Below are positions 36,363 through 43,249 of a stretch of DNA of 64,000 nucleotides, one piece after another. The position numbers were made by a program, and so were the translations under genes. The stretch covers positions 95,536 through 159,535 of the forward strand of contig JAUJYZ010000842.1 of NCBI GenBank assembly GCA_033675265.1, written 5' to 3'. The notes beneath the pieces are model-generated. The model saw nothing but the letters and a program-made list of their open reading frames with translations, did not search any database and was not told where the DNA came from. This DNA is from Actinostola sp. cb2023 (lineage: Eukaryota; Cnidaria; Anthozoa; Actiniaria; Actinostolidae). The stretch's first letter is position 1, and each line of letters starts with the position of its first letter.

Positions 36363-38684
36363 GACTTTAGTTAATCTCGATATGCATGATGAGCCGAAGA
36401 CTCGTGGTGAATACATCCGAGAGGGGAGAACTGTACATAAATCATGGATACATATAGACCCTATGCAATACTCGATTTCTGTACTTTGCATAAATTTGCA
36501 AAAACTGAAAGAATAACGAGTTAAGTAAAGGTAAAGTAATAGATTGAAAGACCATCGACAGTTTAGTATTTACCCCCAAAAGTGCATTAATAAAAATGAA
36601 ACCATCATCAAGTAATAAGCGTTTGAAAGGTGCAAAATACATGGAAACGAGGCATCTAGGGCCAAAGTCCGGTTTCTGGTACAAATCTATGTAATTTCAA
36701 ATCACTATAACTTTTCAAGATTGCATAGTACAGCCCTAAAATTTGGTATGTTCATTATTGAAAACCCTCTCTTCAAAGAGATGGTCAGATATTGCTGTAA
36801 TATCTTCCCAATAACAAAGGAAATCAGATTTTACGATTCTACCAGTATTGCATAGGGTCTATAGAAACTATAAATATGGCCATCGTAAAACACTGTTCCT
36901 GTTTGTACTGAAAGCCAATACTATATACACCTATTTTAAAAAACGTTGACAACAGTCGATCTGAATTGGACGATCTAAAACTTTTAAATTCACGTTAACC
37001 TCCGCCATATCTCGTTCGAACACCAAGCGTGATTCCAAGCTTGAGGTCGAATGAATGAATTCACATGTTACTAACGAAAGACCCTCAGTTTCCCATAATT
37101 CGTCTTGATCTCAGATCTTCCATTTCAGATCGCCCGTTGTCAACGTTTTTTGAAAAAGGTGTATACATATTAATGTGCACGTGAACCATGATCACTGGGA
37201 GGATATTGTCAATCGTCTCTTGCAATGTGTCACTGTACGCAAAAACATTGCGACATATGCAAGTCAACCACTATCAAAACGTTTCCATTGTTCTAGAATC
37301 ATATCATAAGCGAGTTGTCCAAACGAGAAAGTGATGAAAGGCCAACAGCAAGAGATATGAAGATAATAGCGATGCAAGCAGAAATACAAGAGTATCGACT
37401 ACGAGATGTAAAGTCCAATCAACTAATGGATGAGATGGCAAGGACTATACAAGACTTAGAAGATCAGGTAACCAGCACTAGTACCTGTTAGTTTGGTACT
37501 AGTTATTGGGTGTGCCCTGAGCAAGCGAACTGGATGTCTTGTGAAGTGGAATTGTCAATTAATTATTAATTCACAAAAAATCATTTCTATAGGCGTTTCC
37601 CAAGATACAGTTGAGTGAATCATGTACTGTCCAAAGCCTCGGTTTCATTACAGTAGCTGTTTCTAAATGGTGTTATCATGTAAATTATATATTGTTTAAT
37701 TAGCAACTTTAGGTGCTTCATTGTCAAATCGCCCAATAAAAGCCATCTTATCATTAATACAAATCTCAGTACACGATGGTATACAATGAAACCGAGGCTT
37801 TGGCCAGTACAGGATTCACTCAACTGTATCTTGGGAAAGGACTATTGCTGGATTTCGGTCCACTAATAAAAGTCCATGGATCTATTATCTGACCCCAACT
37901 GGTGGTCAAACATGCCGACCACCATGTGCTATCGGCAACCACAGCGAATTATAGATAGAATTCACAATCAATCTCTGATGATGTCGTTGACGACGAGAGC
38001 TCCTGAGGCAAAAACAAAAATAAATCCATCACAACAGTAGCTCCTGGCTCCCTTTGGATTCTTCACCTTTGCACAGTCAACCATGCTACTGACGGGCAAC
38101 TTCCTACGTTTAAAGATAGAATTCTCTTGAAAACTTGCAATTCATATAAAATATATAAAAACTCGCACTAAACCGGTAGTGATGTCTGCTGAAGTCCAGT
38201 AATCGTGAATACTACTGCATTTGCTGTTTCTAGCTGCGATAAAGAATATACCTTTTTACCGATACGGCGGCCATGTTGAATTATGGGATGCCTAGGGGGC
38301 AAGCTAATAACCATTTGGCCATGAAAAACTACGAAAACTTAATTTAAAGCAATTAATTTGTACAAAATTATACAACAATACACAACACATGTAGATAGTA
38401 AGTCATACAACACTATGGTTGGAGTGGAATAGAAAAATAATATATCGACGCGACTCCACACTGTACAGATTTTGGGTCATTTGCACCCTGAGCATCCCAT
38501 AATGTATTAGCCAAAACAATAGATTCCAATATGGCCGCCGTATCGGTAAAAACGTCTATTGTCATTTCATTGACTTCCCATTTCTCTCTTTCAGTTGTTT
38601 ACCCTTAAAAAAGACAAGACAGCTTCCAAGTCCAATTACCCTCAAGTCACATTTACGGGCTCACAGGACTCTAAACAAAATTGA
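1761..38684 (+). CDS. EVI5: EVI5-like TBC-domain Rab GTPase-activating protein, 14 exons, 538 aa
   Basis: The family stimulates GTP hydrolysis on Rab GTPases (Rab11-linked in vertebrate EVI5) at endosomes and centrosomes. The CDS is the join of 1761-1870, 21688-21994, 22677-22793, 23272-23346, 25596-25721, 26008-26046, 27225-27329, 28244-28333, 28529-28626, 29842-29956, 31066-31098, 34146-34286, 37297-37467 and 38595-38684. All junction phases agree and the frame stays open to the TGA. The TBC domain spans about residues 75-330. The Arg finger IKRDIAR is at 148-154 and the Gln finger YCQ at 189-191, so GAP activity is predicted. Landmarks shared with EVI5 are LEEQNRLL, RKGIP, MPEEEAFCV, MAELGLC, YASSWFLT, ADRLIQGQVTRAQE. 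Residues about 355-510 are charged and heptad-like (coiled coil). Vertebrate EVI5 is about 800 aa, so the tail is short here. Identity as EVI5 rather than EVI5L or another close paralogue is inferred. Confidence 0.93.
2836..3409. mobile_element. foldback MITE flanked by TTAA
   Basis: Long terminal inverted repeats begin AGGGGGACTCTGATGAAA and are flanked by TTAA on both sides (2832-2835, 3410-3413), the target duplication of piggyBac-type elements. The inner arms pair around CAGTGACGTCATCTACTCAA and its complement. No transposase ORF. Confidence 0.75.
3474..3616. mobile_element. small foldback element (hairpin)
   Basis: Near-perfect inverted repeat: ATTATTGGATGAGGCTGAGT on the left pairs with its complement on the right, with a short loop near 3547. 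It could form a hairpin of about 70 bp. Confidence 0.7.
3762..3964. mobile_element. MITE with TATAGAGTCG termini
   Basis: Inverted ends TATAGAGTCGTTTTCGTATG, non-coding interior of about 160 bp with imperfect inner pairing. Superfamily not assigned. Confidence 0.65.
4138..4347. mobile_element. foldback MITE with CCAATAGACCTC termini
   Basis: Arms of about 90 bp: CAATAGACCTCTTTAGCTTG pairs with the right end, and TTTCAAACCATGTGATGTAA pairs with TTACATCACATGGTTTGAAA. Non-coding. Confidence 0.75.
4437..6540. repeat. 2.1-kb polypyrimidine minisatellite, about 21-bp unit
   Basis: The basic unit is close to TGCTCCCACCTCCTATCCCC, with variants TGCTCCCACCTCATATCCCC and TTGCTATACCTCCTGCTCCC. Units are grouped into longer blocks that recur, for example near 5655, 5795 and 5920. 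The 21-bp period is a multiple of three, so long open frames with 7-residue repeats arise on the plus strand. Strong strand asymmetry (pyrimidine on plus) favours triplex formation. It lies inside intron 1. Confidence 0.92.
6987..8492. mobile_element. 1.5-kb inverted-repeat element with nested foldback
   Basis: Outer ends GGTAGGATGCGCGGATGC / GCATCCTACC, followed inward by scattered GCATAATT units on both sides (several CCGCATAATT copies at 8391-8470). A second inverted pair lies inside at 7296-7706 (CAAAAAAGAGCAGGGGACTG / its complement), so one foldback is nested in another. No transposase ORF seen. Confidence 0.65.
7941..7997. repeat. palindrome rich in GATCGCAACG
   Basis: GGTTTCCAT, GATCGCAACGATCGCAACG and the complementary GATCGTTGCGATCATATGGAAAC form a tight hairpin of about 55 bp. 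Confidence 0.6.
8497..8584. repeat. hairpin GCATGCACTTCTGAGGTC
   Basis: Inverted arms of about 30 bp separated by a short spacer, immediately outside the 6987-8492 element. Confidence 0.6.
10106..10340 (+). repeat. dispersed repeat module, copy 1
   Basis: Shares long stretches with 29196-29445, for example TTCACTTCTAGAAT, CTGTCCTTTTGATATCTTG and GCTTTCAAAATAAAGAT. It lies just outside the left end of the giant foldback. Confidence 0.7.
10571..12067 (-). repeat. 8-bp satellite, left arm (inverted orientation)
   Basis: Tandem GCACTGAA/GCACCGAA/GCACCGTA units, the complement of the right-arm motif, about 185 copies, with occasional 9-bp (GCACCTGTA) units. Confidence 0.95.
12095..18762 (+). repeat. 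8-bp satellite, right arm, with higher-order repeats
   Basis: Tandem GTGCTTCA with variants GTGCTTCG and GTGCTACG, 9-bp GTGCTACAG and variants GTGCCTCA and GTGTTACG; about 830 units. A marker variant (CAGTGCCTCGGTGCTTCAG) recurs near 13000, 13650, 14275, 14895, 15512 and 16885, giving a higher-order period of about 620-690 bp. Confidence 0.95.
19337..20484. mobile_element. 1.15-kb foldback element
   Basis: Inverted ends of about 145 bp starting GAAGGGTTGCCCATGAAAAC, extending through GCAATTGCTTCAAAAATACA and AAACATGATTTGGT. A possible ATTT duplication flanks it. The interior shows no recognisable gene. Confidence 0.7.
21004..21687. other. end of EVI5-like intron 1, nothing distinctive
   Basis: AT-rich intron with a pyrimidine-rich stretch (21540-21640) before the exon 2 acceptor. 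Open frames here only run into exon 2. Confidence 0.5.
21688..21994 (+). CDS. EVI5: EVI5-like exon 2 (linker and start of TBC domain)
   Basis: Acceptor tctctag, donor AAG|gtatga; enters in phase 2, leaves in phase 0. It encodes about residues 37-139, including an SP/TP-rich linker (MPDTPKRWSIPEPTTPETPE) and the TBC entry motifs WGQLMSNWE, MVRKGIPNALRG and VWQLLCGA. Confidence 0.93.
22677..22793 (+). CDS. EVI5: EVI5-like exon 3 (catalytic Arg finger)
   Basis: Acceptor cttcag, donor AAG|gtacgt, phase 0 at both ends, residues 140-178. It holds the IxxDxxR Rab-GAP signature (IKRDIAR) followed by TFPDHSFFKDKDG. Confidence 0.94.
23272..23346 (+). CDS. EVI5: EVI5-like exon 4 (catalytic Gln finger)
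   Basis: Acceptor attgtag, donor CAG|gtacgt, phase 0 at both ends, residues 179-203. It carries VGYCQGSAFIVG, the YxQ Gln finger of TBC domains. Confidence 0.94.
23409..24157. mobile_element. hAT-like non-autonomous element with ATCAG target duplication
   Basis: Termini CAGGGGCGTAGCGTGC / GCACGCTACGCCCCTG, flanked by direct repeats ATCAG (23404-23408, 24158-24162). It contains internal AGGATTTATGTAAAGGTTGTG tandem units at about 23626-23735. It lies in EVI5-like intron 4. CAGGGGCG termini are typical of hAT elements; the 5-bp duplication suggests a hAT5-type group. No transposase remains. Confidence 0.75.
24733..25004. mobile_element. imperfect MITE with AATAGGCC termini
   Basis: AATAGGCCCTTTGCAG on the left pairs with CTGCAAATGGCCTATT on the right; non-coding interior. 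Confidence 0.5.
25596..25721 (+). CDS. EVI5: EVI5-like exon 5
   Basis: Acceptor ttctag, donor CAG|gtatat, phase 0 at both ends, residues 204-245. It encodes MPEEEAFCVLVILMTDYR and MAELGLCIYQLENLLQ, strongly EVI5-like. Confidence 0.94.
25812..25960. repeat. (GATT)n microsatellite with GATC variants
   Basis: About 150 bp of GATT/GATC/GAGT tetranucleotides in EVI5-like intron 5, ending about 50 bp before the 39-bp exon 6. Confidence 0.9.
26008..26046 (+). CDS. EVI5: EVI5-like exon 6 (39-bp microexon)
   Basis: Acceptor ttaacag, donor CAG|gtattg, phase 0. Thirteen codons, EILPNLFAHFQAQ, match the EHLPELFVHFQSQ stretch of vertebrate EVI5. Confidence 0.92.
26108..27090 (+). repeat. 80-bp minisatellite, about 12 copies
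   Basis: The unit contains GATGATCACGATGATCGTGT, GATACTAATAGTGGTGG and GAAAGAGCAAGAGGTGTTGG. Spacing is 80 bp (for example 26441 to 26521). It fills most of EVI5-like intron 6 and ends about 135 bp before exon 7. Each unit has a TACTAAT branch-point-like motif. Confidence 0.93.
27225..27329 (+). CDS. EVI5: EVI5-like exon 7
   Basis: Acceptor ttgttag, donor GAG|gtatgt, phase 0, residues 259-293. It encodes FHTAMYASSWFLTLF and RVMDVFISE, a conserved TBC helix pair. Confidence 0.94.
27414..27502 (+). repeat. tandem duplication of about 46 bp
   Basis: AGAGAGCATAAAAAGAGAGC and GAATCTCTAGGTATTGGGTT occur twice in succession in EVI5-like intron 7. Confidence 0.85.
28244..28333 (+). CDS. EVI5: EVI5-like exon 8 (end of TBC domain)
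   Basis: Acceptor ttgcag, donor AAG|gtacat, phase 0, residues 294-323: GRDGLFRVIVAILMLSEEDL then LQLDMEYMLK. Confidence 0.93.
28346..28480. mobile_element. MITE remnant with GTGGAACCTCTATATAAC end
   Basis: ACCTCTATATAACG and the complementary CGTTATATAGAGGT form an inverted pair, followed by GTGGCCGCTTAACTGTG. It resembles the GAACCTC...GCGACC family at 56623-56849. It begins within 20 bp of the exon 8 donor. Confidence 0.5.
28529..28626 (+). CDS. EVI5: EVI5-like exon 9
   Basis: Acceptor tttgcag, donor AAG|gtttgt; enters in phase 0, leaves in phase 2. It encodes YFQKEMPENYEKDL and the family-typical FKFNSKKLKR. Confidence 0.93.
28710..29807. mobile_element. 1.1-kb TIR element with 9-bp target duplication (MULE-like)
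   Basis: Ends TAGCCTCC / GGAGGCTA, with further inverted matches GCAGACGTTTT and GTCTGCTAACTCGTGCGAGG. It is flanked by perfect direct repeats TAGCTCAAG (28701-28709, 29808-29816). Nine-bp duplications are typical of Mutator-like elements. It has no transposase and carries the module shared with 10106-10340. It lies in EVI5-like intron 9, ending 34 bp before exon 10. Confidence 0.78.
29196..29445 (+). repeat. dispersed repeat module, copy 2
   Basis: About 250 bp similar to 10106-10340 (see GTGAATTCACTTCTAGAATT, TTTGATATCTTG, TTTCAAAATAAAGAT), sitting inside the MULE-like element. Confidence 0.7.
29842..29956 (+). CDS. EVI5: EVI5-like exon 10 (coiled coil begins)
   Basis: Acceptor tttttcag, donor CAG|gtgcgt; enters in phase 2, leaves in phase 0, so residues 356-394. 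It encodes LEREYTRVKHKEAEDNEEIR and RLKTESRLLMQRIDELEQ, a heptad-rich segment. The transposon insertion at 28710-29807 ends only 34 bp upstream. Confidence 0.93.
30097..30366. mobile_element. foldback MITE in EVI5-like intron 10
   Basis: TTCTCAGCTTTCTAACGAAA on the left pairs with TTTCGTTAGAAAGCTGAGAA on the right; a second arm pair centres on AGACCCAGATTCTAGGTCGT. Confidence 0.78.
30669..30800. mobile_element. short inverted-repeat element
   Basis: GAGTTCAATTTGG and ATAATTTGCACTAGTGTGTT pair with AACACACGAGTGCAAATTAT and CCAAATTGAAC. Confidence 0.6.
30905..31000. repeat. ATT/GAT trinucleotide repeat
   Basis: ATTATTATT then GATGATGAT/GACGACGAC units in intron 10, ending about 65 bp before exon 11. 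Confidence 0.8.
31066..31098 (+). CDS. EVI5: EVI5-like exon 11 (33-bp microexon)
   Basis: Acceptor tttctag, donor CAG|gtaaaa, phase 0. Eleven codons, ECSNLADRLIQ, match the ADRLIQ block of EVI5. Confidence 0.9.
31302..31592. mobile_element. foldback element
   Basis: AAGAAATGAACCCCATCGCA and CAGAATTAGTAAGTTT pair with the right end; a central palindrome ACAGGGGACGCTTGTCCCCTGT sits at about 31438-31459. Confidence 0.7.
31596..31862. mobile_element. foldback MITE flanked by TTAA
   Basis: AGGAGCACTCTCACAGGTAA ends in perfect inversion, flanked by TTAA (31592-31595, 31863-31866); inner arms include TGCATTGCGCGCC. Non-coding. Confidence 0.78.
31917..32096. mobile_element. foldback MITE
   Basis: ACAAGCATCAAGAGTTCCAG pairs with CTGGAACTCTTGATGCTTGT; inner TATTACAAAGGAAA arm also matches. 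The CAATGCATTGCGCGCG inside is shared with the neighbouring TTAA element. Confidence 0.72.
32385..33442. repeat. 141-bp tandem array with short inverted left arm
   Basis: Six copies spaced exactly 141 bp (CCACAGG at 32629, 32770, 32911, 33052, 33193, 33334); the unit includes GGATGGTCACCATCGGTACG and GGTGACGGATGGTACCACGG. Two partial copies in reverse orientation lie at 32385-32455 and 32490-32570. 141 is divisible by three, so both strands show long spurious open frames. Located in EVI5-like intron 11. Confidence 0.92.
33450..33682 (+). repeat. imperfect repeat of about 80-100 bp, three copies
   Basis: CGTTTGCAAAGAACTAAC, TTCAGTCTTGTTATT and AACAACAACACTACTAA recur with variable spacing, bridging the 141-bp and 71-bp arrays. 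Confidence 0.65.
33687..34161 (+). repeat. 71-bp tandem array containing duplicated 3' splice sites of exon 12
   Basis: Seven copies; the acceptor-like AG ends at 33717, 33788, 33861, 33932, 34003, 34074 and 34145 (spacing 71, one of 73). Each unit contains CACGTGTAAATGTCTTACTA, TGACGTCACAG (or TGACTTCACAG) and GTCAAGTAACGCGGG. In the last copy this runs into exon 12 as coding sequence (GQVTR). Copies 1-3 and 4-6 match pairwise, so a trimer was duplicated. Confidence 0.93.
34146..34286 (+). CDS. EVI5: EVI5-like exon 12
   Basis: Acceptor gacgtcacag, donor AAG|gtgaga, phase 0 at both ends, residues 406-452. It starts GQVTRAQEQEEIYALKN. GQVTRAQE follows ADRLIQ directly in vertebrate EVI5, which fixes this start. 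The last intron bases and first 16 exon bases recur six more times upstream in a 71-bp tandem array. Confidence 0.92.
34315..34642. mobile_element. foldback element in EVI5-like intron 12
   Basis: ACATACAGCTAATTCA and GCGATCGACTTCAAGCCTAC arms pair with CGTAGGCTTGAAGTCGATCG and TGAATTAGCTGTATGT. Confidence 0.78.
34836..36236. mobile_element. 1.4-kb long inverted-repeat element
   Basis: Arms of more than 250 bp: GCGCATGCGTT, AGATTTAGTGAGCGATC, TAGTCTGCCTACTTTTGT and ATCCGCCAAAACAAGG on the left match the inverted right side. Direct sub-repeats around TGAAAAATTGTCCCTC (35390, 35768) lie inside. No ORF recognised. Confidence 0.72.
36326..36363 (+). repeat. (TTG)n microsatellite
   Basis: About 11 TTG units in EVI5-like intron 12. 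Confidence 0.9.
36447..36861. mobile_element. inverted-repeat element
   Basis: TATAGACCCTATGCAATACT on the left pairs with AGTATTGCATAGGGTCTATA on the right; interior AT-rich. Confidence 0.65.
36924..37165. mobile_element. TATACACCT MITE, copy 1
   Basis: TATACACCTATTTTAAAAAA plus CGTTGACAAC inverted at the right end. Same family as 43839-44125 and 58201-58498. Confidence 0.75.
37297..37467 (+). CDS. EVI5: EVI5-like exon 13
   Basis: Acceptor tgttctag, donor CAG|gtaacc, phase 0, residues 453-509. It encodes a charged helical segment (ISELSKRESDERPTARDM, AEIQEYRLRDVKSNQLMDEM) like the EVI5 coiled-coil repeats. Confidence 0.9.
37596..37836. mobile_element. foldback MITE in EVI5-like intron 13
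   Basis: TTTCCCAAGATACAGTTGAG and CCAAAGCCTCGGTTTCATT arms pair with the right side; non-coding. Confidence 0.75.
38252..38558. mobile_element. foldback MITE next to EVI5-like exon 14
   Basis: TTTTTACCGATACGGCGGCC pairs with GGCCGCCGTATCGGTAAAAA; a second pair is TTATGGGATGC / GCATCCCATAA. It ends about 35 bp before exon 14. Confidence 0.75.
38595..38684 (+). CDS. EVI5: EVI5-like exon 14 (terminal exon, stop)
   Basis: Acceptor ctctttcag, phase 0. It encodes 29 residues starting LFTLKKDKTASK and ends at TGA 38682-38684. The frame agrees with the previous exon. This end lies well short of the vertebrate C terminus. Confidence 0.82.
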   Translation: MFTLKKDKTASKSNYPQVTFTGSQDSKQN

Positions 38685-38692
38685 ATATAAAC

Positions 38693-38698
38693 AATAAA
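38693..38698 (+). terminator. AATAAA polyadenylation signal of the EVI5-like gene
   Basis: AATAAA lies 8 bases after the stop codon, implying a very short 3' UTR unless a later signal is used. A 14-bp tandem array begins about 120 bp further on. Confidence 0.55.
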
Positions 38699-38815
38699 AT
38701 TATGAATATTAACTGAAGCCCTCCCGTGCTGTTGGCTCTCTCTCTATGCCGGACACCTTTGTCTGCTGTACTATATATATTTGCTCTCTCTAAAATGGTC
38801 ACCTCGACAGCAAGA

Positions 38816-38998
38816 CGGTGTCTGGCATACGGTGTCTGGTATACTGTTTCTGGCATACGGTGTCTGGCATACGGTGTCTGGCATACGGTGTCTGGCATAC
38901 GGTGTCTGGCATACGGTGTCTGGCATACGGTGTCTGGCATACGGTGTCTGGCATACGGTATATGGCATACTATGTCTGGCATACGGTGTCTGGCATAG
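38816..38998. repeat. 14-bp tandem array downstream of the EVI5-like gene
   Basis: About 13 copies of GGTGTCTGGCATAC with few substitutions. Open frames on both strands are by-products. Confidence 0.92.
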
Positions 38999-40242
38999 AG
39001 ATAATGGACTGGAGCATGAGAGAGGTGGACTTCACAACTTTAAAAATGGAATTATTTTATAATGAAAAACAAAACCTGAATGCTGTATCACCTTTTTTCT
39101 ATTTATTGTTATTTGAATAATATGTTCATCACTTTTATCTTGGATTGAATTCGCTGGAAATAATGGGACTTTGTTTGTGTGGGATCGATCTGTGATTGGT
39201 CAGTCTGACAACTAGCGGATGTCACGTTTCTCACGTCTAAATGAACCTGGTCTAAAATGACGTCATATGTATGCAGTGCTTGCATTGCAGACATTCTGTG
39301 TGCAGCATATACTGTTAAATGCTAAACTGAGAATGTTGATTGGTAATTATGTCATTAGGAGTATGTACATTAGCAAAGATGTAAGCATCGTTTACATAAT
39401 GATATTACCTTATTATAGGAAAAAATGCGCACCGCGAAATTAACGCGAATTCTAAAATTCGCGTTAATTTAAGTCGTGTTGATTTCTTCTAATGTTAATT
39501 TCCACATCATTAATAAAGTGGAGCGTTAATTTTCACGACATGAATTTCTAGCAATTTTATCTGTAATCTGCTTTAGAAATATTATATTTATTTATCATTT
39601 AAAACTGAACATCACAGCTCCAGTTACCAAGCAAAACGTTGACGCTACAACAACAACACTTCAGTGTTTGTCCGAAATTTTCATATTGTTTCTCATTCTA
39701 GAAGTTCTTCATTTTCACTTTCAGATGAGATATAGATCATGTCATCGGGTATCATTATTTCCATCGCGTTAATTTCATTTTTACATCGCCTCACGATTAA
39801 AACTAGCGTACTTCTGGTTGCGTAGCGCGCTCAGCATGGGGACGTACTCGTTTGATGAAGAGACAGAAAATATTCTTGAGACATGGTTGGACTAAAATTG
39901 GCCACTATTGTGACGATTTTATTTGTACTAATATCAAAGGTTGCGTCACGCTTGAGTACGGATTGTACACGTGGCGTAACCATAGAAACTAATTGAACAT
40001 AATTAAGTCTCTTCAGCAAAGGTGGGGGAAATAACCGCCACCTTAAGAAGAGAGCTAAATCGACTGACACAGGCCGGCGCGTGGGGAGGTGGAGGGAAAT
40101 ATTCAAATCAGGTGTGAGTTCACGATGGTGTGCACAGCAAAAGGGGCTGAATCATAGCCCTGCAACAGATGTTTACAAGTTGCACGAAACAATTTACGTG
40201 TGACATGGTTTGTACAACTTGCGTGGCTACAATTAAAGCGCT
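38999..40242. other. intergenic, no gene seen
   Basis: No convincing exon. A palindrome AAATTAACGCGAATTCT...ATTCGCGTTAATTT lies at 39440-39472 and TTAACGCG recurs nearby, suggesting another repeat family. Confidence 0.45.
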
Positions 40243-41398
40243 ATAGAGTGGTTTTCATTAACCAGTGAAACAAAGTGTAATAGTCCGATAAACACTAGAA
40301 AACAAAAGAATTAAGTAAGGGTTAGAGAATAACGCGAGTGCTTTATGGGATTTAGAGCTCCGAGCAGCAGATACGCGCCTTCTATCAATGCGAGGCGCTC
40401 TAAATTCCATAAAGCACGAGTGTTTATTCTCTAACCGTTTTAGAATATAGTCATACTCACGAGAGTATTCTTTGGCTGCATGTCAGTTGCTTTCCCAAAG
40501 GAATACTGATTTCAAATGCAAATACGCTTATGCAAAGCTGTTCAGTTGTGTGTGACTTCAGTGGAGTGAAGATGAATATCCGAAGCTTGAGGCTTTTAAA
40601 TACGAAGCTTGCAACGCTAGAAATCACCGGTATTTGTTGTGGAAATGAAGACCAGAAATCTCAAAGTTTCTTCAAACCGGTTAGAACGGACGAAATTGAA
40701 AAATGAGAGAAATAATGGACACCAAAGAAAACTCAAGCACGATGTGGACATTTAATATATTGAAAGATTGGGCTAACTATATCGCAATAATCATACGGAG
40801 AACTTGGATGACTGATGAATATCCGTACATCTACACTTCTTGTAGAACATGGAGAAACTCGTTTGTGATCAGTTTCATTTTGAACAGTAAGTGACTCGCT
40901 ATATGTATTTCTCATGTATCAGTATTCATGTATAAATCTAATAACTGTCGAGATTAAACTAAGATTGCATTAGAATATGTTTTGTATATAGTTTAGTACA
41001 CGTTATATATTAGAGTGCAAATATTATATCCGTGAAATAAGAGCCAACGACAACAATGATAAAGCATTTGGTGCTATTTATTAGTACTATTTAGTTAACT
41101 ATTTCATGGATATAATATTTGCACTCTAGTATTCTCTAAGTTAGTCATTAGTATTCCCTATATAGAGAATACTAATAAGGCTTTGTAACAAAAGAAAACA
41201 AAGAGCTTTATTAGTATTCTCTGTATAGAGAATACTAATGAGTCCATTGTTAAAGCCCTATTAGTTACTTTATGAGATATAGAGCGCACAAATGCTGGGC
41301 GCTGATTGGTCGAGTGAGTATGACTATATTCTAAGAGTGAAGTAGTGCTAAATATGCTAAAGCGTATCATTTCGCGGGTTTATGAAAACCACTCCAAT
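40243..41398. mobile_element. composite of nested short inverted-repeat elements
   Basis: Outer ends AGAGTGGTTTTCATTAACC / GGTTTATGAAAACCACTC resemble the MITE at 53931-54076. Inside are a hairpin at 40318-40436 (GTTAGAGAATAA..., GTGCTTTATGG) and a MITE at about 41010-41131 (TAGAGTGCAAATATTATATC ends). Confidence 0.6.
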
Positions 41399-41761
41399 AA
41401 GGTAGTGAATGGCAATCTCTTACACATTGTACATTGTGTAGTGAAGAGAGGAGCGATGGTTTCTCAAAGCAGACACCATATGTTGATAGCCCGGGTTGAT
41501 AGCTTCCGATAGATATTCTCCGGCTCGGGTCATATGTGAATTGAGTTTGTTTGATGTGTTGTTCTCTATCATGCCACGAGGGTTTTTTCACCGGGTTCTC
41601 TGGTTTTTCCTCCCTCAAAAATCAACCTGTGAGTTTGAGTGTTGTATGTATAAAATATCGAATGTAGTGGTAGTGAGTGTGAGTGCCAGTCGGAAGAATA
41701 GCCACTTCGTGGATCTACTGAGGAAATATTTATTTATTTTATTTATTTAATGTACTCAGTT

Positions 41762-41985
41762 GTCAACCTACGGCAGCTAGCCGGGCCGAGCAGCTTACAA
41801 TCATGAGGAGTTAGTACATTGTAAAATTAGTGTGTTGAAGTAGCTGCTGTTGAACCGGGTAACAATCCCCTACTCTTACGAAGAGTTCAATGTCCCCAAT
41901 CTACAGGCTAGATTAGGGTCGGGAGACAGGACCTCAGATTTAACGTCCTTATCCGAGAAGACGTTAAAGTCTAACCATTTGCAGA
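41762..41985. repeat. SINE-like or conserved repeat segment
   Basis: Contains CTACTCTTACGAAGAGTTC, CAGATTTAACGTCC and TTATCCGAGAAGACGTTAAA, a wording I associate with repeats dispersed in marine invertebrate genomes. No boundaries visible. Confidence 0.35.
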
Positions 41986-42841
41986 TGTAATTACAAAGGC
42001 ACTGGCAAATGACAAAAATAATGTCATAGCACTATATTTAAGACTTATTGACTGTTTTGTTATATACCAACTGTCAAAGAACAACAAAAAGATGGGTTTC
42101 CCGCTTTTCAAGCGCGTTTACCAACGCCAATCAAGGTTACAAAGCTCAATCAACTTCCGGTTTTGTTATTGCCGGTCCACAACATATTGTTGCCCGCTGA
42201 GAGCTGTTGCCGGGGAAACATGAAATCTTGTTCACGTTCACGTGATACCCGCTCGCCCAATCAGAGCACGAGAAAAATGAACTTTGACAGTTGGTATATA
42301 ACAATTATAATTATTTGCTGCCATAATTCAGCAAAGTGTGTACATTCATCACTAGCTCTATCAAAGTATTTTTCTGGTCTGAAACAACTCAATGGAAACA
42401 CGTGCTTTGACACTTAACTAGCTGCTGTCCAATAGCTAGGTTGCTGTCCTACATCGCAAAATATTGGATCGACACGTGCATGTGACCAAAATACGGAGAT
42501 TTGATTGGAAGATTACGGGTATTTGTGAGACTACTATAATAATGATTTGACATCCGACGATATCACGGACAGTTCATGAAGAAAGTCTTTTTAAAGTTTA
42601 AAAAACAACTTACGATCAACTTCATATATTGAAACAGGCAAGGAGCCAGTTAACTGATGTGTGACTATGATTTTATCATTCCTGGGCAATCTTCACATGC
42701 TCAATTTTCGACAGACTTTAGTGGAGAATTCGACAGAATTTGGGGATATATATAAACATGTTATCGTTTAATTGCAATTTTGTTTCAATTCGGCGACACT
42801 GATATCAGTGTTCGTTTGGTCTTGCCTGATTTTGCCTTAAC
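41986..42841. other. intergenic, no gene seen
   Basis: No exon or defined repeat could be supported. Scattered CCAATCAGAGC-type words occur here and elsewhere in the window. Confidence 0.4.
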
Positions 42842-43207
42842 TATAGACCGAATTCATAATGGCTGCTTCTAATTTGCATAAAAGCCAAACAAATATCCAG
42901 TCGGTAACATAAATCTTTCATATGATAGAATGTGATTATCTATATACTATGTGTGTGTTTTGAAACCAAATAATAAATCCTTGAGAAGATATGAATATTT
43001 GAAATTGTGAAATTGCACCAAAACGAGGCTGGTGAGGACTCAGTTGTAAAATACATACAAAACTCTCTATTCATGATCTGTCATAACTCCAATGATATTT
43101 TGTCTACAGCAAAGCAGCTTTCCAAAATGTTCATTTCTAGGTACAATTTTAGATGACAGTGAACGTATCGTATCGCCAAGCTAAGAATACACCATTATGA
43201 ATTCGGC
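42842..43207. mobile_element. inverted-repeat element
   Basis: ATAGACCGAATTCATAATGG pairs with CCATTATGAATTCGGCTAT. Confidence 0.6.
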
Positions 43208-43249
43208 TATGTCTCTACAAATTTAAAAATCTTTGTCTGAGAGAAAGTC

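Noticed and set aside
38671..39120. Tandem array as a CRISPR-like array (14-bp units)
   Set aside because: Direct head-to-tail units without spacers, in an animal genome.
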